Shown here piece after piece: positions 44,792-52,855 of a DNA stretch of 64,000 nucleotides. The notes under the pieces are model-generated. The model was not told where the DNA came from and did not search any database. It saw nothing but the letters and a program-made list of their open reading frames with translations. The translations under genes and the position numbers were made by a program. The stretch is from Gammaproteobacteria bacterium (GTDB taxonomy: Bacteria > Pseudomonadota > Gammaproteobacteria > Burkholderiales > Gallionellaceae). The stretch is from positions 1-64,000 of the forward strand of contig JAHJNJ010000024.1 of NCBI GenBank assembly GCA_018820925.1, read 5' to 3'. Positions within the stretch are counted from its first letter, which is position 1. Each line of letters begins with the position of its first letter.

Positions 44792-46180
44792 TTAGTGTCG
44801 ACCAGCCGCAGATGTCGCACGACGTTCTCCTGTCCGCTGGGAATAGATGGATACATACGGCTCCGGCTCGTGGTGTCCGTGTTCCACCAGCAGGTTGGCC
44901 AGATCGAACAACGCCTGGCGCGTGCCGCGATAGCCGACCCACAGGCGCTGATAGCCGCCGACCAGGTCGTATTGCGGAAAGCCCGCGCGCAGCAGCGGCA
45001 CGCCGAGACGGCGCGAGGTTTCCGCTGCATGCGAATTGCTGATCACCAGTTGCGCACCGTTCTTGCCGGCGGCAATTTCCAGGTCTTCCAGATCGCCGAT
45101 GCCGACCTGTGCTGCTTCCACATCCTTGAGGATATTTGCGCGCGCGGGCGCGACAGCGGCGACCACCTCGCACCCCATTTCCGTCACCAGCCGCGACAAC
45201 CCGTACAGCAGGTCGGGATCGGCAGCAATGGCCACGCGTGCAAAGCCCAGCATGAAATGGCAATCGACCATCGCATCCTGCAATTGCGCGCGCTGGCGCT
45301 CGATCTTTTCCGGGACGGGCTTGGCGCTGATGTCGGCGAGTGCCGCGACAAAACTGTCCACCGCATCCAGACCCACCAGACAGTCGAAGCGATAGTCCGG
45401 CACACCGGTCTGCGTCTTGAGAAAATCCGCCGCATCATATAAAGAGTTGCCCAGCACCAGCGTGGCGATAGACTCGCCCATGCTGGAGATGTCGGTGACG
45501 GGCGTTCCGCCCACCGTGACCGGGCTGCTTTCCATTTCGGTGAGATGGCCGTCGAGCGAATCGCCGATGTCCGGCAATACCAGCGGACGCAAGCCGAATG
45601 CCTCAACGAGTTCCTTGATATGTTCGACATCGCCCGGCGTAAGGAACGAACCGGCCAATACGTTGACTTGTTTCTTGCGTTTGCCGACGTTGTCGGTTTT
45701 TTTCGGCAACATCGTTTCCAGCACCGCCTTCACCGCGAGTGCATAGCCGCTCTCCAGACAGCCCGAGAAATCCGGCGTGTTCACGGGTACCACCGGAATG
45801 TGTGCGAACTCCGGATGCGCGGTATAAAAATCCTTCACCAGCCGTTTGATGTCCGTACCCTGCGTTTCGGCAAGGCTGGTAGTGGGCAGGCCGATCAGGG
45901 CGGGATTGCTTTTCTCGCAAATGGATTTCAATCCCAGGATCACGTTCTCGTCCGCGTTCATCACCGTGGACACCTGATCCATGGCGGTGGTCTGCAACGG
46001 AATGGGTTCGCGGAAGTGGCGCACGAAATACACCTTGCCGAAAGCGGTGCAGCCCTGCGAACCATGCAGCATCGGAATGGCGCGGTTGATGCCGAGGAAG
46101 GCGAGTGACGCGCCGACCGGCTGGCTGGCCTTGAGCGGATTCACCGCGAGTGCTTTATTGCGTTTCAGGATTTCAGCCAT
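44792..46180 (-). CDS. nifN: FeMo-cofactor scaffold subunit NifN
   Basis: The 462-residue protein begins [20 protein letters not shown] and has [20 protein letters not shown] with Cys44 as a cluster ligand, and [18 protein letters not shown]. It forms the alpha2beta2 NifEN scaffold with NifE on which the iron-molybdenum cofactor is completed. The start 46180 is chosen for the family N-terminus; the upstream in-frame stretch is repeat DNA. A 164-bp gap with a composite repeat separates it from nifE. Confidence 0.95.
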   Translation of the reverse strand: MAEILKRNKALAVNPLKASQPVGASLAFLGINRAIPMLHGSQGCTAFGKVYFVRHFREPIPLQTTAMDQVSTVMNADENVILGLKSICEKSNPALIGLPTTSLAETQGTDIKRLVKDFYTAHPEFAHIPVVPVNTPDFSGCLESGYALAVKAVLETMLPKKTDNVGKRKKQVNVLAGSFLTPGDVEHIKELVEAFGLRPLVLPDIGDSLDGHLTEMESSPVTVGGTPVTDISSMGESIATLVLGNSLYDAADFLKTQTGVPDYRFDCLVGLDAVDSFVAALADISAKPVPEKIERQRAQLQDAMVDCHFMLGFARVAIAADPDLLYGLSRLVTEMGCEVVAAVAPARANILKDVEAAQVGIGDLEDLEIAAGKNGAQLVISNSHAAETSRRLGVPLLRAGFPQYDLVGGYQRLWVGYRGTRQALFDLANLLVEHGHHEPEPYVSIYSQRTGERRATSAAGRH

Positions 46181-46200
46181 GTTGTGCTCCCCTCGCCAAC

Positions 46201-46303
46201 ACCTCCCCTCCCCCTTGCAGGGGGAGGGCCAGGGAGGGGGTAGAGTCGCTGACACTCAACTCTTCTACCCCCATCCTAACCTTCCCCCTGCATGGGGGAA
46301 GGG
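46201..46303. repeat. Composite GC-rich palindromic element between nifE and nifN
   Basis: A left hairpin (CCCTCCCCCTTGCAGGGGGAGGG) followed by AGGGGGTAGAG, about 20 nt, then TCTACCCCCATCC and a right hairpin (CCTTCCCCCTGCATGGGGGAAGG). At 103 bp it is a full copy of the family and lies inside the nifEN transcript. Confidence 0.88.
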
Positions 46304-46344
46304 ACGGTTGGGCAGTACTTTTCATTTGCGTGTTCATTCTCATC

Positions 46345-47751
46345 TCACGCCCCCAACTCAATTCCAGGCACCGACGACTTCGCCCACGGCGATGCCTTGC
46401 GCACCGATTGCCACACCGGGCTTTGTATGGTCAGCGCGAGCTGGCGCGCCAGTTCCATCATGCCGCTGTAACCTTCGTAGCCGAATTCGCGTTCCTGGTT
46501 GATGTCGAGGAAGGGGATGCGCGCCTTCAATGCGGTGTACATATTGCGTCCGCCCGCGATGAGGATATCCGCCCGGTATTCTTTCACTGCGCCGAGCAAC
46601 GCTTTGGGACTGCCGTCGGTGATCATCTTGGTCTTTTCGCCCATGATCTCGCGGATACGCGCCTTATCTTCTTCAGTGGATTTGTTGGTGCCGGTGGCGA
46701 CCACTTCCATGCCCAGGTCCTGCAAAGCGGAAACGATGGACCACGACTTCACGCCGCCGGTATAGAGCAGCACGCGCTTGCCGCGCAATTTTTCGCGCCA
46801 GGGATCAAGTGCGGCATTGATCTTGGCTTCCTCCCTCGCGATCAGCGCTTCCGTGCGTTCGGTCAGCGACGGGTCGTTGAGCAGCTTCGCAAAATCGCGG
46901 AACGCCATCGAGGTATCGGTCACGCCATAGAAACTGCCTTCGAAGAATGGCACCTTGTAGCTGGTCTCCAGCTTGCGCGCCACGTTGAGCAGCGCCTTGG
47001 CGCACACCACCATGCTGGCCTCGGCGCGATGCATGGTCTGCACTTCATGGAAACGGCCGTCGCCGGAAAGCGTGCACAGGATGCGCAGGCCGAGTTCGTC
47101 GAACAGCGGCGCCACATTCCAGAATTCGCCCGCGATGTTGTATTCGCCGATCAGGTTCACGTCGTGCACGGTGATGCCGGGGCGCTGCGCTTCGGGCGGC
47201 ACCGGCAGCGGTTCGGCCGTGCCGATCACATACTTGAACATCGCGTCGCCCGCGATGCGGTTGCCCAGGTTCTTGGTGCCGTAGAAACCGGCGCAATCCA
47301 CCGGGATGCACGGCACACCAAATTTTTCCGCAGCGGTCTTGCACACCGCACCGATGTCGTCGCCGGTCAGCGCCGGCACGCAGGTGTTGTAGACAAACAC
47401 CGCCTTCGGCGCGTAACCGTCGATGGCCTGCTTGATGGAATGGAACAGCCGCTTCTCGCCGCGCCCCATGATCACGTCCTGCTCGGTAAGGTCGGTGGTC
47501 ATGCCGATGCGATACAGCGTCGGGCCGGAAGAGCGCGTGCCGCGCCCTTCCCAGGAACTGCCCGCGCAGGCAATGGGCCCATGCACGATATGCGCCACAT
47601 CGGCGATCGGCAGCAACGCGATCTGCGCGCCGTCAAACGAACAGCCGCCCGCCGTCGCCCCCGGCTTGGGGCGCGCGCAGCCCGACTTCGACTTGGTGTT
47701 ATGGGTGCATGCCGGTTCGTTGAGTAACTCGGCAATATCCTTGGCTTGCAT
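46345..47751 (-). CDS. nifE: FeMo-cofactor scaffold subunit NifE
   Basis: The 468-residue protein is NifE, the NifD-like half of the cofactor scaffold. Its N-terminus has [20 protein letters not shown] with Cys37 and [20 protein letters not shown] with Cys62, followed by [15 protein letters not shown]. It heads the nifENX operon. Upstream on the minus strand are a perfect sigma54 promoter and a NifA-type site, so NifA control is expected. Confidence 0.96.
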   Translation of the reverse strand: MQAKDIAELLNEPACTHNTKSKSGCARPKPGATAGGCSFDGAQIALLPIADVAHIVHGPIACAGSSWEGRGTRSSGPTLYRIGMTTDLTEQDVIMGRGEKRLFHSIKQAIDGYAPKAVFVYNTCVPALTGDDIGAVCKTAAEKFGVPCIPVDCAGFYGTKNLGNRIAGDAMFKYVIGTAEPLPVPPEAQRPGITVHDVNLIGEYNIAGEFWNVAPLFDELGLRILCTLSGDGRFHEVQTMHRAEASMVVCAKALLNVARKLETSYKVPFFEGSFYGVTDTSMAFRDFAKLLNDPSLTERTEALIAREEAKINAALDPWREKLRGKRVLLYTGGVKSWSIVSALQDLGMEVVATGTNKSTEEDKARIREIMGEKTKMITDGSPKALLGAVKEYRADILIAGGRNMYTALKARIPFLDINQEREFGYEGYSGMMELARQLALTIQSPVWQSVRKASPWAKSSVPGIELGA

Positions 47752-47786
47752 GGCAATGGCTCACAATAGTTGACGCCCTCGTACTC

Positions 47787-47801
47787 GCAAGTGCCGTGCC
47801 A
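47787..47801 (-). promoter_or_regulatory. Sigma54 (-24/-12) promoter of nifE
   Basis: TGGCAC (47796-47801), five bases, then TTGC (47787-47790) on the minus strand fits the RpoN consensus exactly. It is about 36 bp upstream of the nifE ATG. Confidence 0.93.
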
Positions 47802-47839
47802 AAGATAGCAGTTTGATTTGTATGTGATTTATAAAGTAA

Positions 47840-47865
47840 TGTCTTGTAGCAAACCCGACAAGACA
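47840..47865. promoter_or_regulatory. NifA upstream activator site, extended palindrome
   Basis: TGT (47845-47847), ten bases, ACA (47858-47860) is the NifA consensus. The symmetry extends to TGTCTTGT-N10-ACAAGACA, 8-bp arms with the regular 10-bp spacer. It lies 39 bp upstream of the nifE -24 element and could also serve the divergent gene at 48025. Confidence 0.85.
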
Positions 47866-47958
47866 CGTGGATGTAACAAAATCCGTAGCTAACTAACTAA
47901 CCATGTACCTCATGTCCAGCCATTCCATTTTTTAAAGGTAGTCAGGGATTCCGGCCTA

Positions 47959-47987
47959 TTGACACTGGGTACTCGCAGTCCCAGAAT
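47959..47987 (+). promoter_or_regulatory. Possible sigma70 promoter for the gene at 48025
   Basis: TTGACA (47959-47964) and CAGAAT (47982-47987) are spaced 17 bp apart on the plus strand, ending 37 bp before the start codon. The -10 hexamer is imperfect. No sigma54 site was found on this strand. Confidence 0.45.
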
Positions 47988-48024
47988 CCCCCGGCCAACA
48001 ATGTAGTTTCTCCAGGAGGTCATC

Positions 48025-48510
48025 ATGGCAATTGAAGAAAATCGCACCGGAACATGGCAAGCCTACGACAAGACCAGACCCGGCGCGACCAAACCATTGG
48101 ACAAAGTTTCTTCCGCTGACCTGCACAATCCTGCTTTCCCCAAAACCATCCCCTTTGCCAGAGAATCCCGTTTTGCGAACTACCTCGCCCTGCATTTTCC
48201 CGAAGTGGCCGCGACCATCGACGCTGAAGACCTGGGCATGCTGCACCTCGAGGTGAGCGCGCTTAAACTGGCCACGCATGACGCGATACTCAAGCAAGAC
48301 TGGGAAACCGTGCGCACGCACTTCGCCTTCGTCGACGACGTGCTGGAAACCGCCGGGACCGATTTGCACGATGCAATCGGCATTTCCTATCTCGTGAATC
48401 TGTTTTACAACGAAACCACCCACAATTTCGCCAAGGCACGCACGTTGATGCCCAAACGTCTGGCCACCGCGCTGGAAATCATGGAGCGCCATTACGAAGA
48501 TTTGGCGTAG
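48025..48510 (+). CDS. Unknown helical protein divergent from nifE
   Basis: The 161-residue protein (AIEENRTGTWQAYDKTRPGA at its start) has a perfect AGGAGG ribosome site. Its second half is predicted helical: EDLGMLHLEVSALKLATHDA, WETVRTHFAFVDDVLETAG and DAIGISYLVNLFYNETTHNF. No known domain is recognised. It is the only plus-strand gene between nifE and the LRV operon and shares the NifA site with nifE. A nif-linked helical regulator or structural protein is possible, without proof. Confidence 0.75.
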   Translation: MAIEENRTGTWQAYDKTRPGATKPLDKVSSADLHNPAFPKTIPFARESRFANYLALHFPEVAATIDAEDLGMLHLEVSALKLATHDAILKQDWETVRTHFAFVDDVLETAGTDLHDAIGISYLVNLFYNETTHNFAKARTLMPKRLATALEIMERHYEDLA

Positions 48511-48555
48511 CGGGGTTTAATTGCGGTCGTGTTCAACTGCAGAATTGCGGAATCC

Positions 48556-49521
48556 CTATACCGAATACGGCGCCGCCACCCAGTTCTTGATTAAAGCCGC
48601 TTCGGTTTCCGGCAGGTAACTGAACCCCGCATCCAGATCGCGCGCCACGGCGTAGGCAACCTTGGGCGGTGTGATGGTGCCCGCAACCAGGTGCGCGTAC
48701 CAGGCTGAGGTGTATCCGGCGGCGCGGTCGAAGGCCTGCAACTGTTTCAGCATTTCCACTCCGGTCAGTTCGCTGTTCCACTGGAACGGTTTGAGTTCGC
48801 GCGCGTGGCGCGAGACCAGCGAGGCGGAGATCACCGGATTGCGGTAACGGTCCTGGTGTTCGCGCAATGCAACAATCCAGTGGTCGCTGAAGTGGCCGCG
48901 CGCTGCGGCGCTGCTGTGCGCCCATTCGGACAGCAGCCGTGTGAATCCGGCTTTGTGCGAATCGGCGGGTGATGCCCTGGCCACGGTCTGGCGCATATCG
49001 AGCAAGCGACGGAAGCGGTAGCGCGGTGCGGCAACCGGCTGCGCTTCAAGCTCGCTGGACAGCAACGGCTCCAGCAGTTCCTGCATATCTTCCGGCGGCG
49101 CTTCCGCATTGATCAGTTCGCGATCCAGCACTTCCTGCAATTCTTCCACTTCCAGTTGCAGAAAATCCGCCGGGGCCGGGCCGTAGGCCGCGACGAAGTA
49201 GTGGGTGCGTCCGGAATGGCGCGTCACCAGCAAACCGCTGTCGATATGACGCTCGACCAGTTCGTGCATGTCGCCGCCACAGGCGGCCAGCTCGGCTTTG
49301 GCCCAGGTAGCGAGACTGTCGGCGATGCGCGTGCCGTCGGCCGCAACGACGCCGCCGGAGCGATACCAGCCGCCGCGATTCAGCGCGTAACGAAAATTGC
49401 AGCCGGTGCAAATACGGTTGGCGATTTCCAGCAGCGCGCTGTGATGCGGACGCGGCGGCGTTGCCCCGATTTCGCTCTCCAGATTTTTCAGCGTGGCTTC
49501 ATCGGGCGTGTAGATGCTCAT
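48556..49521 (-). CDS. Unknown 321-aa protein coupled to the LRV gene
   Basis: The product starts SIYTPDEATLKNLESEIGAT and contains an Ile-Cys-Thr-Gly-Cys motif near residue 38-42 and a long helical body (LEVEELQEVLDRELINAEAP, TGVEMLKQLQAFDRAAGY). No family is recognised. The ATG overlaps the LRV stop by 4 bp, so both are made together under the sigma54 promoter at 50335. It probably partners the LRV iron-sulfur protein, which is inference. Confidence 0.78.
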   Translation of the reverse strand: MSIYTPDEATLKNLESEIGATPPRPHHSALLEIANRICTGCNFRYALNRGGWYRSGGVVAADGTRIADSLATWAKAELAACGGDMHELVERHIDSGLLVTRHSGRTHYFVAAYGPAPADFLQLEVEELQEVLDRELINAEAPPEDMQELLEPLLSSELEAQPVAAPRYRFRRLLDMRQTVARASPADSHKAGFTRLLSEWAHSSAAARGHFSDHWIVALREHQDRYRNPVISASLVSRHARELKPFQWNSELTGVEMLKQLQAFDRAAGYTSAWYAHLVAGTITPPKVAYAVARDLDAGFSYLPETEAALIKNWVAAPYSV

Positions 49522-50285
49522 ATATCGTCTCCGTGCAAAAAATCATTCAAACGATGCTCCACCACGGCACGCACATCCGGTTCGGCATCGTCCACCAGTT
49601 CGGTAATGGCCTCCAGCGGCGCATGCCTGGCTGCCTCAAGACGAACGACCCAGTCTTCGTCCTGAAGCATCTGTTCGGCATCGTCAGACAATGCCCGCGA
49701 TGCAACGATGCGACGTACCTCGGCATCCTCGTCTTTGGTCAGCAGGCGCAAAGCAAATGTTGGCAAGCGGCGGGCGACTTCCTTGCGCACTTCGCGATCT
49801 TCGTCATCCGCCATGCGCCGCAACTGCCCGTGCGGCAGGCGCTTGGCCACCTGCAAACGCACCAGATAATCCACATCGCCCAGCAGGTCGGTCAGGCCTT
49901 CCGGGTCCAGGCGGTTGGCCACTGTCATGCGCACCTCGCGATCCGGATCGCGCAGATAGTCTCCCAACTCGTCATTTGGCAACCGGCTCACCACCGCGCG
50001 GCGTACCACTTCGTCCTTATCGCGCGGCATCGTTTGCAATGCTTCCACGGGAGCGTAGCGCACCGCAATGGCGCGCCGTTCCCAGAATGAATCTGTCAGG
50101 TAATTTTGCGCGAACTGCGGATTGCGCCGGAAAAAGCGGTCGATCTGCCGGCCGCTCTGTGCAGACAGGCAAACTTCCCCCGGCTCGCACTTGCCTTCCG
50201 CCAATAACTCGCGGTGCAAACACGTCTTGCAGTCAATACGTACCACTTCAGTCAACGGCGATGCACCAGGATGATGTTCCGGCAT
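49518..50285 (-). CDS. LRV protein with N-terminal 4Fe-4S domain
   Basis: The 255-residue protein has an N-terminal Cys cluster (Cys19, 22, 33, 39 in CKTCLHRELLAEGKCEPGEV and following Cys). It is followed by leucine-rich-variant repeats such as AVVSRLPNDELGDYLRDPDR and VANRLDPEGLTDLLGDVDYL. It matches the LRV protein found beside nif genes in Azotobacter vinelandii, whose crystal structure shows the LRV superhelix. The function in nitrogen fixation is unknown. It is first in its operon behind a sigma54 promoter. Confidence 0.88.
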   Translation of the reverse strand: MPEHHPGASPLTEVVRIDCKTCLHRELLAEGKCEPGEVCLSAQSGRQIDRFFRRNPQFAQNYLTDSFWERRAIAVRYAPVEALQTMPRDKDEVVRRAVVSRLPNDELGDYLRDPDREVRMTVANRLDPEGLTDLLGDVDYLVRLQVAKRLPHGQLRRMADDEDREVRKEVARRLPTFALRLLTKDEDAEVRRIVASRALSDDAEQMLQDEDWVVRLEAARHAPLEAITELVDDAEPDVRAVVEHRLNDFLHGDDI

Positions 50286-50334
50286 ATCAAAACCTTTCAA
50301 TTCCCGCCCAGCCAATACTTCAGCGCAAATCCCT

Positions 50335-50349
50335 GCAACCACTGTGCCA
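50335..50349 (-). promoter_or_regulatory. Sigma54 (-24/-12) promoter of the LRV operon
   Basis: TGGCAC (50344-50349), five bases, TTGC (50335-50338) on the minus strand is a perfect RpoN site about 50 bp upstream of the LRV start. No TGT-N10-ACA site was found between 50349 and 50480. Confidence 0.92.
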
Positions 50350-50453
50350 TTTTATGAAATATTGCGCAAACCCCGCAAACTCACGGCGTTACGGTCGGCC
50401 ACATTACGCATCGGGTGGAAGGCTTGGTAGCGATTGCAATATAACAATGCAAT

Positions 50454-50918
50454 TCAACTTGGCAGCTTGCGCAAAACTGTCATGCTCGACGCAACAAAAC
50501 CGAGCTTGCGGTAGAAATCCAGCGCTGCCCGATTGTCGCGGTCGGCCAGCAGGGTGATGCGCGTCATGCCTTGTTCGCTTGCCCAGGCCATCACATGTTC
50601 GACCAGTTTCCGCCCCAACCCGCCCCCCCGGTATTCCTTGCGCACGATCACGTCTTCCAGCAGCAGTACGCGCCCGCCTTCGGCCGTGCTGACCGTGATC
50701 AGCGCATTGGCCATGCCTGCCACCTGCCCGTCAACGCGCAACACAAACAATCTTCCCAGTGCCGGATCGGCAAGAATCAGGCGCAGACCGCGCAACTGCT
50801 TGTCACGTTCGGGGCGGAAATCGTTTTCCAGCGCAAACAATTCGGCCAGCAAATCGGCGAGCCGGGGCAGGTCATCAGCGGTTGCGAAGTCTATTTCGAC
50901 TGACTTTGGGTTGTTCAA
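50454..50918 (-). CDS. GNAT family N-acetyltransferase
   Basis: The 154-residue protein has GNAT fold markers: VEIDFATADDLPRLADLLAE, VLLLEDVIVRKEYRGGGLGR (acetyl-CoA motif R-x-x-G-x-G) and NRAALDFYRKLGFVASSM. It would acetylate a small molecule or protein amine. It lies between the nafY and LRV groups and could be the last gene of the fdx-nafY transcript. Any nif role is unknown. Confidence 0.88.
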   Translation of the reverse strand: MNNPKSVEIDFATADDLPRLADLLAELFALENDFRPERDKQLRGLRLILADPALGRLFVLRVDGQVAGMANALITVSTAEGGRVLLLEDVIVRKEYRGGGLGRKLVEHVMAWASEQGMTRITLLADRDNRAALDFYRKLGFVASSMTVLRKLPS

Positions 50919-50964
50919 GCGGGTCTCCGCGAATCAGCATGTAAACAGGTTAACTGCTTGCAGA

Positions 50965-51240
50965 TTATTCCTCTTCGTCCACACACGCCAGCACAACGCC
51001 GATGGCCTGCTCCGCATCGGTCGTGAGGCTGAGGCAGTGCTCGCCGCCGCCCACCAGGTACAGATTGAATTTTTCGCGCTGCAAGGCGGACGGCATACGG
51101 GCGGGCATGTCGTCGTCGTTGCAGAGTGTGAAGCGCAGGTCCGGCCAGGTCTGCTTCAGGGAAACCATGGCCGCGTCATTCAGTTCGCCCAGAGAGGCGG
51201 CCGCGCCGGCGATCTGCTCCAGTGTCTCGGCGGCAATCAT
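50965..51240 (-). CDS. Small nif-associated protein (possibly DUF6129)
   Basis: The 91-residue protein (IAAETLEQIAGAAASLGELN, then LKQTWPDLRFTLCNDDDMPA and an acidic end CVDEEE) resembles a short family that I recall following nafY/nifX-like genes in Azotobacter-type clusters. It starts 4 bp after the nafY stop, so the two are coupled. The DUF number is from memory and should be checked. No function known. Confidence 0.7.
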   Translation of the reverse strand: MIAAETLEQIAGAAASLGELNDAAMVSLKQTWPDLRFTLCNDDDMPARMPSALQREKFNLYLVGGGEHCLSLTTDAEQAIGVVLACVDEEE

Positions 51241-51244
51241 CGGC

Positions 51245-51952
51245 TCACTCTTCTTCCGTCTCGGTAAACTTGCTCAGCGATTTCGCTTCCACGCCGAGTA
51301 TCTTGGCCAGCCAGGGCGGCGGCGCGCCGAGCACGTCCTGCAGGCGTTGCAGGGTGGCGCGCGCCTTGCCGCCTTCCGGCACTTTCACCGGATGGATGTT
51401 GGCGCGCACCGCCTTGGCGGCGGCCGGGCCGCCGATGGATTGCACATAGACGATCTGGCAGTCGCTGATCAGCCCGGTGCGCGCGACGTTTTTGTCTTCC
51501 GCGTCGTCGGTGATGAGCGTGGAACGCGCGTCGATCAGGCGGATGTTGTCGGTTCCAACCTGGTAGATGAGGAAGCGCGGACAGGAACCGAAGTGCCCGT
51601 CCAGGTTTTCTTCGGTATTGGAGGCGACCGCCACGCGCAAACTGCCGGGCATTTCGCCGTCGGTATAGGGATCCATGGGCGGCAAATCGTCCGCATCGCC
51701 GGATTGTCCCCACAGGTGGCGCACGGCCAGTTTGATGGTGGCATTGTCCACATCCGGTTCGACAGTCTCTTCGCCGGACAGGATCAGTTTGAGATCGGCC
51801 ACGGTCACTTTGCCCAGTTTTTCTTCGGTGACGGGGAGGCCGAGATGCTCGCCCAGTTTTGCGACCAGGGCGGCCGTGTTCACCTCGGAGAGGACACGGG
51901 TCGCCATGGCGATACGCAGGGCGGCTGTCTTAGTGATGATTCCGTTACTCAT
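51245..51952 (-). CDS. nafY: FeMo-cofactor-binding protein NafY
   Basis: The 235-residue protein has an N-terminal helical NafY domain (residues about 15-90, ALVAKLGEHLGLPVTEEKLG) and a C-terminal NifX-type domain (LRVAVASNTEENLDGHFGSC, IYVV-like strands, IGGPAAAKAVRANIHP). NafY (the gamma protein) binds FeMo-co and apodinitrogenase to help cofactor insertion. The two-domain length separates it from NifX. It follows the ferredoxin gene after 165 bp. Confidence 0.88.
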   Translation of the reverse strand: MSNGIITKTAALRIAMATRVLSEVNTAALVAKLGEHLGLPVTEEKLGKVTVADLKLILSGEETVEPDVDNATIKLAVRHLWGQSGDADDLPPMDPYTDGEMPGSLRVAVASNTEENLDGHFGSCPRFLIYQVGTDNIRLIDARSTLITDDAEDKNVARTGLISDCQIVYVQSIGGPAAAKAVRANIHPVKVPEGGKARATLQRLQDVLGAPPPWLAKILGVEAKSLSKFTETEEE

Positions 51953-52076
51953 ACGGTCACCTCATCGTATTCAGTTGTGTTCTTCAGCACACGGCCCGTG
52001 TTCGATCATGGTGAACGCCGGAGTGCCGGTGCTACGCAAACCCGGATATTCGTTGCATCCGGGCTATTCAATGGGT

Positions 52077-52109
52077 CCGTTCGCGGCTCGATTGGCGCAC
52101 CGCGAACGG
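52077..52109. repeat. Hairpin between ferredoxin and nafY genes
   Basis: CCGTTCGCGG (52077-52086) pairs perfectly with CCGCGAACGG (52100-52109) around a 13-nt loop. There is no T-run, so it is more likely an mRNA stabiliser or processing site than a terminator. It lies directly downstream of the ferredoxin stop. Confidence 0.65.
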
Positions 52110-52116
52110 AATGCTG

Positions 52117-52317
52117 CTATGCCGCGATTTGTGTAATACAGCCCTTGATCGGGCAGACTTTTACGCATTGCGGCTTGTCGTACTCTCCTTCGCATTCGGT
52201 ACATTCTTCCGCGTTGATCTTGTACATGCCCTTCTTGACGCTGATGGAAGCCGTCGGGCATTCCGGTTCGCAGTCACCGCAGGCGGTGCACAGATCCATG
52301 TCGATTTTCATTGCCAT
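52117..52317 (-). CDS. 2[4Fe-4S] ferredoxin (FdxN type)
   Basis: The 66-residue protein has two cluster motifs: [12 protein letters not shown] and [18 protein letters not shown]. The insertion in the second motif is typical of nif-linked FdxN-like ferredoxins. It is a candidate low-potential electron donor for nitrogenase or for NifB. It sits between nifT and nafY. An in-frame start two codons downstream is also possible. Confidence 0.9.
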   Translation of the reverse strand: MAMKIDMDLCTACGDCEPECPTASISVKKGMYKINAEECTECEGEYDKPQCVKVCPIKGCITQIAA

Positions 52318-52350
52318 GATATTTTCCTTTCAATTAACCATCCTCCACCA

Positions 52351-52450
52351 CTCCTTCCCCCTTTCAGGGGAAAGGTTGGGATGGGGGTAGACTTGCTGAC
52401 CGCGCTCATTTCTACCCCCACCCTACCCCTCCCCCTGCAAGGGGGAGGGA
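52351..52450. repeat. Composite GC-rich palindromic element after nifT
   Basis: Left hairpin (CTTCCCCCTTTCAGGGGAAAG), GATGGGGGTAGA, about 20 nt, TCTACCCCCACCC and right hairpin (CTCCCCCTGCAAGGGGGAG). A full 100-bp copy placed 13 bp downstream of the nifT stop, between nifHDKT and the ferredoxin gene. Confidence 0.88.
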
Positions 52451-52462
52451 ATGTGGAGAAAA

Positions 52463-52684
52463 TCACTCTGCCGCATCCAGACGCTTGGCGCGCAGGGAAA
52501 TCGGCAACCTGGCCGGTGCAGCCTGCGGCTCGATGTAATATGTGCCACCGTTGTTCAGTCTGATCTCGCCGCCCCACTTCTCCGGGGTGTCGAATTCCAT
52601 CGAAACGATGTTGTCCTCGAGGTCGCGCTTGGGCAGGTAAAACACATACGCGCCTTTGCTGCCCTGGATCATGATGTTTGCCAT
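52463..52684 (-). CDS. nifT: NifT protein
   Basis: The 73-residue protein (ANIMIQGSKGAYVFYLPKRD, then NNGGTYYIEPQAAPARLP) matches NifT/FixU. It follows nifK in many diazotrophs; no clear phenotype is known. It lies 172 bp downstream of nifK with a palindromic repeat between them. Confidence 0.92.
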   Translation of the reverse strand: MANIMIQGSKGAYVFYLPKRDLEDNIVSMEFDTPEKWGGEIRLNNGGTYYIEPQAAPARLPISLRAKRLDAAE

Positions 52685-52725
52685 AACTACTTCCTTTCTA
52701 AACCACTCGCTTTAATGTGTTCCCT

Positions 52726-52850
52726 TGTAGGATGGGTTGAGCAACGCGATACCCATCGCTTGCCATGTTGGGTATCGCTACGCTCTGACAATTTCTCACG
52801 AGGCTTGCCTCGTAGAGAATTGCGTAACTTTGTTGCCACCCAACCTACAC
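52726..52850. repeat. Palindromic repeat in the nifK-nifT gap, TGTAGGATGGGTTG family
   Basis: The ends TGTAGGATGGGTTGAG and CACCCAACCTACA are imperfectly complementary. Inside are GCGATACCCATCGC, GGTATCGCTACGC and a hairpin CTCACGAGGCTTGCCTCGTAGAG. It relates to 56160-56246 and 60402-60478. Confidence 0.7.
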
Positions 52851-52855
52851 AGGAA

